Source of the DNA: Dactylorhiza incarnata
Taxonomy: Eukaryota; Streptophyta; Magnoliopsida; Asparagales; Orchidaceae
Direction of reading: 5' to 3'
Length of the DNA stretch: 64,000 nucleotides
Assembly: GCA_033032865.1 (NCBI GenBank)
Contig: JAWHQI010000019.1
Span: forward strand, 10,086,001 to 10,150,000
The notes below the pieces were generated by a model that saw nothing but the letters and a program-made list of their open reading frames with translations, was not told where the DNA came from and did no database searches. Below, one piece after another: positions 1 to 8,287 of this stretch (positions are counted from its first letter, which is position 1; each line of letters starts with the position of its first letter). A program made the translations under genes and the position numbers.

Positions 1-897
1 TGCAGGTACCAGAAGTCACTTTCAATTGGTATTCAATTAGCATCAAACTATCAGAGACCTCAACTGATATTAGAGGACTTTCAATTGGTATCAAAGCAGA
101 ATATAGATACTCAATTGCACTTTCAATTGGGATCAAACTATCAGTTGCAGAAATAAAAGAAAGGGTTTACATTCTCAAGACAAAGAATGCAAATGAAATT
201 GCAAGTTCAACATCAGAGAACCAGAACTTTCATTTAACTAAATGCCTACAGAATTATTTCTCTTTCTAGTTCCCATTTGCACTTGATCTCTACTTTATTG
301 TGCAGGAATAAGAGCAATATAAATCTTGCATCCTTCCCTACCTCCATCAAATGTCCCTTCTTCAAGGGGCCTAGCTTCAGGCCTTTCCTGAAACTAGGCA
401 GGGGGAGAAGTTTGTATGAACAAGCTCCATTTGATGCAGTGTTTTGCTCAGGGGGAGTTATTCTATGAACTAAGCAAGGAGAGAAAGCTGAAGAACCTCC
501 AGAACTCAGGGAGAGGCACTCTCAGGGGGAGTTGCTGTTTGAAGAAAAGTTTGATAAAGCTTACAGCAGTTTGCTGATTACAGATTTCTGTTTCAGAAAA
601 ATTCAGATAAAGTTTAGTTCAAGTTTAGATGTAGATATAGTACAGTTCAGAAGAAGTATTCTATTATAGCAAAATTCAGTATCAGGTATTGTTATAGCTC
701 AGCTTATCAGAAATTCAGAAATCAGTTAAATATTCAGATCAGAATTCAGAACAACACAGATGAGACAAAATCAGAATTTCAGAATTCAGAAAAAGCAAGG
801 TTCTGTTTGTATTTTCATTTCTATTTTTATTGAAATGTATTTTCAAAACTCAGAGTACTTTTCATTTTATATCTGATAAAATATTCAAAATAATATC
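1..897 (+). other. Non-coding 3' internal region of the SIRE-type element
   Basis: No convincing reading frame: the longest open stretch, 63 codons at 277-468, has no recognisable features. Purine-rich blocks of the form CAGGGGGAG recur near 397, 449 and 519, resembling duplicated polypurine tracts ahead of the true one at 2341. The first 170 bases hold three copies of a motif close to CTTTCAATTGGTATCAAA, which resembles the LTR-end plus primer-site junction of this lineage. Confidence 0.6.
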
Positions 898-969
898 TGT
901 TGGGAAAATGATTTCTCTTAACCCCTTGAATTAAGTTGAATATGAATTCTAAGAAAGAAAAACAAGGTT

Positions 970-1245
970 AAGTAAATATGCGTCGAATAGTATTCGACGC
1001 AACGTCGAGCTGTAGTCGACGTTCCCTTCAGATTAAGTCGAAGTAACTTTAGGAAGATTTCGACGTATGTGTTGTCGACGCTACTCTGATTTCTAGTCGA
1101 CGCATATAGAGAAGTCGACGCACCTTAGTCGACGCACCTTAGTCGACGCACCTTAGTCGACGCACCTTCCTTATTCTTCTCTCGACGTCCAGCCAGGATG
1201 AATTCGACGCTTACGTCGAATGGTAATCGACGCACGTCGATTTAT
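970..1245 (+). repeat. TCGACG-rich motif cluster in solo LTR, with 14-bp tandem repeat
   Basis: TCGACG/CGTCGA motifs occur about every 15-25 bases. At 1113-1168 they become a perfect 14-bp tandem repeat, AGTCGACGCACCTT, four times. The cluster lies in the U3 part, several hundred bases upstream of the TATA box. Confidence 0.8.
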
Positions 1246-1515
1246 ATGACAGATTTAAATATGCGCCAGATCTCTTTCCTTCTTTCAGTAGATCTAATTT
1301 ATATGGAATAATGTTAATATTTTATAGCCGTTCTGAATCATTCTTTCCTTCTATTTGATTCTTGGCTAATCTGATAAAACTCATTATGGATATTATTCGA
1401 ATTTGGAATGAATTCTTTCCTTCTATTGGTATGCTAATTATGGAAATATTTCTATTCTTCCATTTCTCTGACTGTTAATTAATTATCCTCCTATAGCATT
1501 ATTTTTACACAGAGC

Positions 1516-1523
1516 TATAAATA
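1516..1523 (+). promoter_or_regulatory. TATA box of solo LTR
   Basis: TATAAATA in AGAGCTATAAATAAAGAGG, in the position expected for the LTR promoter. Transcription would start about 30 bases downstream, placing the hairpin repeats at 1906-1996 in the transcribed leader. Confidence 0.6.
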
Positions 1524-1905
1524 AAGAGGAGGTCGGCAGAAAATAAGAAGTTGAGTGATCGACCACATACATTTGAAATAGAGGAAAAGCTCCCAAGAGA
1601 ATAGAGAGAAAAACTGAGAAAAGAGATAGTGTGCTGCAGAGAAAAAGCCTTCATCTTCTCCTTCTTCTTCAGAAGCCATTCTACTGCAAACTCTGAAAGT
1701 TCTCTCAAAAGAGAGAAAAGTTTTTACAATCTCCTTCTCACTATAGAAGAGAGATTTTCATTCACTACTTCTTGTGCTTCCAATCTTCTTGCTAGGAAGA
1801 AGATTCATTCTTGTTCTTATTTCTTTCTTTCTTTCTTTCTTACTTATAACATTGTAAAAGAGTTTTTAGAATCTCTCTTCAAAAAATTCAGTGTACTGGT
1901 TCTAA

Positions 1906-1996
1906 GAGTCTCCTTGTCAAAAGACTCAGTTGGTTCTAAGAGTCTCCTTATCAAAAGACTCAGGGTGGTTCTAAGAGTCTCCTTATCAAAAGACTC
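1906..1996 (+). repeat. Three short hairpin repeats in R-U5 of solo LTR
   Basis: Three near-identical units of about 35 bp each contain GAGTCT and its complement AGACTC around a CCTT(A/G)TCAAA loop, at 1906-1927, 1940-1961 and 1975-1996. Spacers read CAG..GGTTCTAA. Confidence 0.75.
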
Positions 1997-2015
1997 AGTA
2001 CAAGATAGTGAATTC

Positions 2016-2063
2016 CTACCAAGGGGGTAGAAGAGTGGACTACCCAAAGTTTGGGGAACCACT
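2016..2063 (+). other. Twin hairpin near the 3' end of solo LTR
   Basis: CTACC/GGTAG (2016-2030) is followed by AGTGG/CCACT (2034-2063), the latter enclosing CCC and GGGG. Equivalent pairs occur at the same place in the LTRs at 3836-3887 and 37382-37443. Confidence 0.6.
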
Positions 2064-2340
2064 ATATTTTCTTGTGTTGTGCTGTGATTTCTTTTCTTGC
2101 ATTTACTTTCTTTACTTGTTTAATTCTTGTTGATGTGTGGGAAGCTATAATCTGTGATCATACACATATATATATTAACTTTGCACAAAATAATTTTTAA
2201 TCTCTATTCACCCCCCCTCTAGAGAATTCTAGTGAGGTAAACTGTGCACTTTCAATATCAGATATATTCATGCTCTGTTGTTTTTGATGTTTTAGTATTT
2301 GTTTATTTTCAATATTTGTCAAATAGTGTCCTAACCCAAA

Positions 2341-2350
2341 TAGGGGGAGA
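2341..2350 (+). other. Polypurine tract of SIRE-type element
   Basis: TAGGGGGAGA directly precedes the TG of the 3' LTR. It is the expected plus-strand primer for retrotransposon DNA synthesis. Confidence 0.8.
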
Positions 2351-2479
2351 TTGTTGGAACAACCCTATTTGTGATTTGGGCTAGGATCACTATCTGTTAA
2401 CTAAGGACAAGTTGACCCCAATGTATAGTTTATGGGTCAAGAGATTTGGCTGTTATAATTAGAAATTTCATTCAGATTC

Positions 2480-2830
2480 TGCGTTCGACGAATGGCTAGC
2501 TGCGTTCGACGAATGGCGAGTTGCGTTCGACGAATGGCAAGCTATCTGCGTTCGATGAATATGCTTGTTCTCAGCAGTCGACGAACCCGTCCCAGCAGTC
2601 GAAGAATTTGTCTAAGCTCAGCGCTCGACGTTTTTACTCAAGCTCAGCGGTCGACGAATTTATCCAGGCTCACCGGTCGACGAATCCTTCCGTTCGACAA
2701 ATTCCAGCCAGCATTCGATGAATTTCAGCAAATGTTCAGAACAGTAAATCACATGTTCAGGTCGATGAAGCAAATGTTGTGTTCGACAAAAATATTGAGG
2801 TCGACGAATCTGAGTTTGATGAATCTTATC
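2480..2830 (+). repeat. TTCGACGAATGGC-type motif cluster
   Basis: Three near-tandem copies of GCGTTCGACGAATGGC (2480-2540) are followed by degenerate GGTCGACGAA and GTTCGACAAA copies. Very similar strings appear in the Tat gypsy LTRs at 15580-16150 and 33990-34550. Confidence 0.75.
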
Positions 2831-3674
2831 CAGATCGAAGAATTGTTATTTAAAGTGCGGATTTAATTTCAGAATATTATATTTATTCATTCTCTGATCT
2901 CAGATCGACGACAGTAACGGCTCTTTTCTTCAGATCAAGTAAGGAAATATATTTCCTTTATTATTTAAGTTATAGCCGTTGACACCTCCTCGGAAAAGGA
3001 CATATTCATGGAAAATGAACGAGATAAAATGGCGCAGTAGATTTATGTTTCCAATGATATCTCTTCAGAATAATTTATTCCTTAATATAAGGGATTTGCA
3101 TTTAATGGCTGCCAGATATTTGAAAACTGAAAAGGCAGAAGATATACAGTAGATTTTATACAAGCCTTCATGATAGATCAAAGACAGAATACTTTACATA
3201 TTTGTTGTACAGGAAATCGACAGAAAAAGAAGAGAGAGATTTACAGGAAGAATAGAAGAATAAAAACATAGATCTTCATCTTCTTCCTGCCAAGCATTAT
3301 TCAGAGCACAGAACTTCATCTTCTTCTCCTTCAGCAGCACATACTTTCTGAGAACAGCTACACCACCTCTCAGTATTTTCCTGCTGCAAGAATTAAGAAA
3401 GAAAGAAGAAGAAGAACAAGCATTTAGATCTTCAAAAGAGCAACAAAAAATTGGAGAACTTGTTCTCTCAATTTAATCAGCCACAGGAAGATTATTTCTT
3501 CAAGAAAAGCTCCAGCAATATCAACTGTCAAACAAATTCATATCAGACAGAGGAGCATTTCAACATCAAATCAACTAGAGTCTTCTCTATACATCTTGAC
3601 AGAGAAGAACATCTAAACCCCTCTCCATTCCATTATGTACAGGGTTAATACTCCCTTCAAAAGTGTAACCTACT

Positions 3675-3813
3675 GGTGGCAAGACACCTTATCAAAAAAT
3701 CCTTGTGTGGTTTTTAAGAACCTTATCAAAAGCTTATCGGTGATTTGGGCACCTGATCAAACTCCCATTTGTGTGTGGACACCTTATCAAAAATCCCTTG
3801 GTGTGAGGGCACC
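3675..3813 (+). repeat. Array of five mini-hairpins in R-U5 of the 3' LTR
   Basis: Self-complementary stems follow one another: GGTG/CACC (3675-3688), GGTT/AACC (3709-3722), GGTG/CACC (3739-3753), GTGT/ACAC (3771-3782) and GGTG/CACC (3800-3813). Each is followed by TTATCAAAA or TGATCAAA. Confidence 0.65.
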
Positions 3814-3835
3814 TGATCAAACCTCCTAGTGGATC

Positions 3836-3887
3836 CTACCAAGTGTGGTAGAATAGTAGATGTACCCCGGTTTTTGGGGAACTACTA
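3836..3887 (+). other. Twin hairpin near the 3' end of the LTR
   Basis: CTACCA/TGGTAG with loop AGTG (3836-3851), then TAGTAG/CTACTA (3854-3887) enclosing CCCC and GGGG. Same architecture as 2016-2063, with compensated stem changes. Confidence 0.6.
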
Positions 3888-4089
3888 TAAATTCCTTGTG
3901 TCCTCTGTGATTGCTTATTTCTTTGTGATGTGCTGTGTGATTTTATTTATTCTATTTTTATTATCTCACACTGTTTACACATATATATAGCACTATTTTA
4001 ATTCCGCTATAAAAACTAAGGAAAAGTTTTTAATACTCTATTCACCCCCCCCCCCTCTAGAGTAACTTAAGATCTAACCTCCACTTTCA

Positions 4090-4379
4090 CTTATGACGCT
4101 AGAAATCGTGGGCGATAAATATGAAAATCCTTTTTGTTTTCTATCTCGACACGTATCCCCATAAACCGGTGGCTTTAGCCTATCCTCGCCCGGATATGGC
4201 CTCAAGCCGCTCTAGCCTTTCTATCCCCAGAAAATTCCTCGAGCACCTCCTAGATCTACTCCCTAGACTTAGTCGCCAACACGAGGCGAATTCACTCCAC
4301 GATGGTAATAAAAAGAGTTCCAAAAGAAAAATACAACATATAATAAAAACTCCCTATAAAGAATTCTGGAGAAGGTGAA
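4090..4379 (-). mobile_element. Copia-B LTR, first piece
   Basis: From TTATGACGCTAGAAATCG onward this matches positions starting near 44157 and 51188 in the LTRs of the complete copia-B element. About 200 bp of LTR start are missing and presumably lie beyond the SIRE-type insertion, left of the window. The LTR resumes at 10763 after a 6.4-kb insertion. Bases 4375-4379 (GTGAA) are one copy of that insertion's target duplication. Confidence 0.85.
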
Positions 4380-4529
4380 TGTATAACCCTCATATTTCCC
4401 GAGTCGGTGCGACCCGACTCGGATGAAGCCAAGATAGCAAGGGTGGCCAGGACGGACAAAACGACCACATGGGGCGGTCGAAACCGACCAAGGCAAAGAG
4501 AGGCCGCGGGGAAGGCGGGGGGAGCACCC

Positions 4530-4745
4530 GCTCCCCCGACTCTCTTCGGGCAAGTGGGAGGGGCCTCCCACTCGCCAATCACCCTTAGGCGAGTGGGAGG
4601 GACCCTCCCACTCACCCGGGCGAGTGGGAGGAGCCCTCCCACTCGCCGGCCACCTTGGGGGCGAGTGGGAGGGGCCCTCCCACTCGCCACCCCCCTTTGG
4701 GCGAGTGGGAGGGATTCCCCCACTCGCCCGGTACATTGGGGGGAG
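4530..4745 (+). repeat. Serial palindromes in U3, five copies
   Basis: Units of the form GCGAGTGGGAGGG followed by its complement CCCTCCCACTCGC recur five times with variable spacers. Each could form a hairpin with a stem of about 12 bp. The 3' LTR of the same element has two further copies (10020-10230). Confidence 0.85.
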
Positions 4746-4884
4746 ACCGGCATGGCCTCCCGTGAGGGGGGAAGTGGGTATCTCGAGTCCCACTCGCTCC
4801 CCCTCATGCGTTGATCGTTCGTGGTCATGGTTGGACTGTGGATAGCAGGATCTTGGCTATCCGCAGTCCATTTTTGGGAAAGTC

Positions 4885-4892
4885 TATAAATA
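4885..4892 (+). promoter_or_regulatory. TATA box of 5' LTR
   Basis: TATAAATA in AGTCTATAAATAGACCCC. The 3' LTR repeats it at 10400-10407. Confidence 0.65.
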
Positions 4893-5296
4893 GACCCCCA
4901 TGGGCACCTTGGGAAGGGTTGGTTCCTACCCCCTCCCTCGCGTGTGAGCAAGCACTACCCCTCCCCTCCCCTTGACGTTGAAGGTGGTCGGTGAGGTGTT
5001 CCTTAGTGCCCTCCAAGGTGCCCAGGCTCAGCATTGGCTTGGGAGGGGAAGCGCTCTAAGATCTTCCGGGTATGTGGTGGGACCTCCTCGCTGAAGCTTA
5101 AGGGGTTCGTTTCTAGACTCAAGTGCTCTTCAAGGGCAAGTTCTCCTAGTTCTTAGTGACTGGTCAAGGGTCTCGCTCAGGTCAAGTAAGGGATAGCTGC
5201 ATCCCCCTTGCGAACGTCGAAACCGGGTTACTGGTTTCAACATTATGGTGCGGTGAGCGTGGAAGCAGCTAGTTCGGAAAGCTCTGGGCAAGTCTC

Positions 5297-5577
5297 ATGG
5301 CTGGAAGCGATGAGCTGGGGGACTCACCCCTGCCGGGGAGTGCATGAAGAAAGGTGACTTCGAGGAGTTCAGGAAGTCAATCCGGGAAGTCTTGCGGTTT
5401 GCACTCCCCCCTCAGGGCGAGTACACGGCATCGCCAACACCTGTGCTCGCCTCACCGTCTTTGATGGAGATAGAGCAAGCGTGTTGGCAAGGGAAGGGGC
5501 CAGCCTCGGAGGAAGGCTTGAGCCTTCAAGCGCAAGCGCTCTTCAACGGCTCTCCTGGGACCAGCTGCCCCGAGTGA
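5297..5577 (+). pseudogene. gag N-terminal remnant
   Basis: An ATG at 5297 lies in the same position relative to the LTR as the gag start of the Tat element at 16826. The first frame stops after about 16 codons. A second frame (5344-5577) contains FEEFRKSIREVLRFAL and a Pro/Ala/Thr-rich stretch, resembling the MFADFRREVID...APQ block of the Tat gag at 16890-16980. No capsid core or zinc knuckle follows. From 5578 to 5880 I see no feature beyond GC-rich sequence. I read it as a decayed gag start kept with the packaging leader; similarity is moderate and judged by eye. Confidence 0.5.
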
Positions 5578-5884
5578 GGGGGCAGGGAGGATGCCTCCGT
5601 CTCAACAGGAACGGGGCGTAGTCCCTGTTCCTGATTCAACAAAAGCACGGGGAGACGCCACGAAGCTACGCAGATCGGTTCCAGAGGCAAGTCTCCCACC
5701 TGCAGGTTGACCAAGGAAGCAGGAAGGACCAGGAGAAAGGAAAGGAATAAGAAGACAGAGAAAGTGGAGGAGATGAGGAAAGAGATGGTCAAGGTGCATG
5801 TGACCAAGTAGGCCCAGAGGGGCGCGTTGTAATAAGCAGGTAGCTCCTCGACGATGAATGAAGAGGTTTCAGGTAACGCCTTGA

Positions 5885-6700
5885 CTAAGTGGCTTGGGGT
5901 AAGTGTTGAGTTCCTCTGCCTCCAGGTGAAGGTAAGCACCTAGGACGTGGATGGGTACTCTGCTCCCATTTGGTAGTATCCCCGACTAGAGACCATTCTC
6001 TGGGCTCAGTCATGCCGGCAGATGGGAGGCTCATCGGGTCGACTCGCTACTTGGTAGCTGGACTGGGAAGGCGTTGAGTTCCTCTACCTCCAGGTAAGCT
6101 GGGCCCCTAGGACGTGGATGGGTACTCCCGCCTCCAATTGAATTGGGAAGGCGTTGAGTTCCTCTGCATCCAGGTGAGCTAAGCCCCTAGGACGTGGATG
6201 GGTACTTCCACCTCCAGTCAGGTTGGGAAGGCGTTGAGTTCCTCTGCCTCCAGGTGAAGGTAAGCACCTAGGACGCGGACGGGTACTTCCGCCTCCAATC
6301 GGTAAGATCCCTGACTATAGACCATTCTCCAGGCTCAGTCATGCCGGCAGATGGGAGGCTCATCGGGTCGACTCGCTACTTGGTAGCTGGACTGGGAAGG
6401 CGTTGAGTTCCTCTACCTCCAGGTAAGCTGGGCCCCTAGGACGTGGATGGGTACTTCCGCCTCCAATTGAATTGGGAAGGCGTTGAGTTCCTCTGCATCC
6501 AGGTGAGCTAAGCCCCTAGGACGTGGATGGGTACTTCCACCTCCAGTCAGGTTGGGAAGGCGTTGAGTTCCTCTGCCTCCAGGTGAAGGTAAGCACCTAG
6601 GACGCGGACGGGTACTTCCGCCTCCAATCGGTAAGATCCCTGACTATAGACCATTCTCCAGGCTCAGTCATGCCGACAGATGGGAGGTTCATCAGGTTGA
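5885..6700 (+). repeat. Higher-order tandem repeat, about 329-bp unit
   Basis: GGCGTTGAGTTCCTCTACCTCC recurs 329 bp apart (6070 and 6399). Within each large unit, four diverged subunits of roughly 80 bp share GGCGTTGAGTTCCTCT...CCTAGGACGTGGATGGGTACT. About 2.4 large units are present. Confidence 0.8.
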
Positions 6701-6825
6701 CTCGCGGCAGGTGAGATTTCAAGAAGGACGATCGGCTCGGTAAGATGGTTGAATCCCTCCGCCCCTCAGTGAAGGTAAGCACCTGGGATGTGAACTGGTC
6801 CTCCGCCCCCGGTAGTTCGAGAAAG

Positions 6826-8287
6826 TGTTGATTTCCCTCCCCCTCCAGGTGAGCTCGGCTCCCTGGTAGGTGTGGAGTTCTCTCCCCCTCCAGGTGAGCT
6901 CGGCTCCCTGGTAGGTGTGGAGTTTCCTCCCCCTCCAGGTGAGCTCGGCTCCCTGGTAGGTGTGGAGTTTCCTCCCCCTCCAGGTGAGCTCGACTCCCTG
7001 GTAGGTGTGGAGTTCTCTCCCCCTCCAAGTGAGCTCGGCTCCCTGGTAGGTGTGGAGTTCTCTCCCCCTCCAGGTGAGCTCGGCTCCCTGGTAGGTGTGG
7101 AGTTTCCTCCCCCTCCAGGTGAGCTCGGCTCCCTGGTAGGTGTGGAGTTTCCTCCCCCTCCAGGTGAGCTCGGCTCCCTGGTAGGTGTGGAGTTTCCTCC
7201 CCCTCCAGGTGAGCTCGGCTCCCTGGTAGGTGTGGAGTTTCCTCCCCCTCCACGTGAGCTCGACTCCCTGGCAGGTGTGGAGTTCTCTCCCCCTCCAGGT
7301 GAGCTCGGCTCCCTGGCAGGTGTGGAGTTTCCTCCCCCTCCAGGTGAGCTCGACTCCCTGGTAGGTGTGGAGTTCTCTCCCCCTCCAGGTGAGCTCGGCT
7401 CCCTGGTAGGTGTGGAGTTCTCTCCCACTCCAGTTGAGCTCGGCTCCCTGGTAGGTGTGGAGTTTCCTCCCCCTCCAGGTGAGCTCGGCTCCCTGGTAGG
7501 TGTGGAGTTTCCTCCCCCTCCAGGTGAGCTCGGCTCCCTGGTAGGTGTGGAGTTTCCTCCCCCTCCAGGTGAGCTCGACTCCCTGGTAGGTGTGGAGTTC
7601 TCTCCCCCTCTAGGTGAGCTCGGCTCCCTGGTAGGTGTGGAGTTTCCTCCCCCTCCAGGTGAGCTCGACTCCCTGGTAGGTGTGGAGTTCTCTCCCCCTC
7701 CAGGTGAGCTCGGCTCCCTGGTAGGTGTGGAGTTTCCTCCCCCTCCAGGTGAGCTCGGCTCCCTGGTAGGTGTGGAGTCCCCTCCCCTTCCAGGTGAGCT
7801 CGGCTCCCTGGTAGGTGTGGAGTTTCCTCCCCCTCCAGGTGAGCTCGGCTCCCTGGTAGGTGTGGAGTCCCCTCCCCTTCCAGGTGAGCTCGGCTCCCTG
7901 GTAGGTGTGGAGTTTCCTCCCCCTCAGGTGAGCTCGGCTCCCTGGTAGGTGTGGAGTTTCCTCCCCCTCCAGGTGAGCTCGGCTCCCTGGTAGGTGTGGA
8001 GTTTTCTCCCCCTCCAGGTGAGCTCGACTCCCTGGTAGGTGTGGAGTTCTCTCCCCCTCCAGGTGAGCTCGGCTCCCTGGTAGGTGTGGAGTTTCCTCCC
8101 CCTCCAGGTGAGCTCGACTCCCTGGTAGGTATGGAGTTCTCTCCCCCTCCAGGTGAGCTCGGCTCCCTGGTAGGTGTGGAGTTTCTTCCCCCTCCAGGTG
8201 AGCTCGGCTCCCTGGTAGGTGTGGATTCCCCTCCCCTTCCAGGTGAGCTCGGCTCCCTGGTAGGTGTGGAGTTTCCTCCACCTCCTG
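6826..8287 (+). repeat. 45-bp tandem array, about 32 copies
   Basis: The unit reads GTGAGCTCGGCTCCCTGGTA, then GGTGTGGAGTTTCCTCC and CCCTCCAG. Variants (CGGCT/CGACT, TTTCC/TTCTC, one unit with a deletion near 7925) are interspersed, which suggests unequal exchange. Because 45 is a multiple of three, long open frames run in several frames of both strands (for example 6597-8339 minus, 6872-7948 plus). These are artefacts of the period. Confidence 0.95.

Larger units (their letters stand above)
898..2254 (+). mobile_element. Solo LTR, SIRE-type copia
   Basis: A single 1,357-bp LTR with TG...CA ends (TGTTGGGAAAATG to GTGCACTTTCA) is flanked by a perfect 5-bp duplication, ATATC at 893-897 and 2255-2259. 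Removing it rejoins the SIRE-type 3' internal sequence. It shares the layout of the 2352-4089 LTR (CpG-rich motif cluster, short hairpin repeats, twin hairpin, C-tract, CTCTAGAG, CTTTCA end) but differs in sequence, so it belongs to a related sublineage. Solo LTRs arise by recombination between the two LTRs of a full element. Confidence 0.9.
1..4089 (+). mobile_element. SIRE/Maximus-type Ty1/copia retrotransposon, 3' part only
   Basis: The left end lies outside the window. What remains is non-coding 3' internal DNA (1-897 and 2260-2351), a polypurine tract at 2341-2350 and a 1.74-kb 3' LTR (2352-4089). The LTR opens TGTTGGAACAACCC and closes CACTTTCA after a C-tract. Repeated AGGGGGA purine blocks in the 3' region and an LTR ending in CTTTCA are typical of the SIRE/Maximus lineage. 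A solo LTR (898-2254) interrupts the internal part. To its right the sequence is copia-B LTR, so this element inserted into that LTR. If so, the base-pair duplication should be CTTAT (4090-4094), with its partner upstream of the window. No gag or pol is visible here. Confidence 0.8.
2352..4089 (+). mobile_element. 3' LTR of SIRE-type element
   Basis: A 1,738-bp LTR from TGTTGGAACAACC to CCACTTTCA. It contains a TTCGACGAATGGC-rich cluster (2480-2830), a hairpin array (3675-3813), a twin hairpin (3836-3887) and an 11-base C-tract (4045-4055) just before CTCTAG. I could not pick a clear TATA box. The 65- and 64-codon open frames at 3451-3829 lie in the transcribed leader and show no coding features. 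Confidence 0.85.
4380..5242 (+). mobile_element. 5' LTR of the tandem-array element
   Basis: 863 bp, TG...CA. U3 carries serial palindromes (4530-4745), a TATA box at 4885-4892 and a CTTCCGGGT...ACCTCCTCGCTG segment shared with the other Tat-type LTRs. Reading frames across it on either strand (for example 4292-4951) are by-products of the GC-rich palindromes. Confidence 0.9.

Noticed and set aside
1629..2030. 133-codon frame in the solo LTR
   Set aside because: Runs through the hairpin repeats in an LTR; repetitive (VSLSKDS), no homology recognised.
4269..4951. Overlapping minus-strand frames of 174 and 219 codons
   Set aside because: GC-rich palindromic LTR sequence; the same frames appear in the other LTR (9693-10466) and lack any domain.
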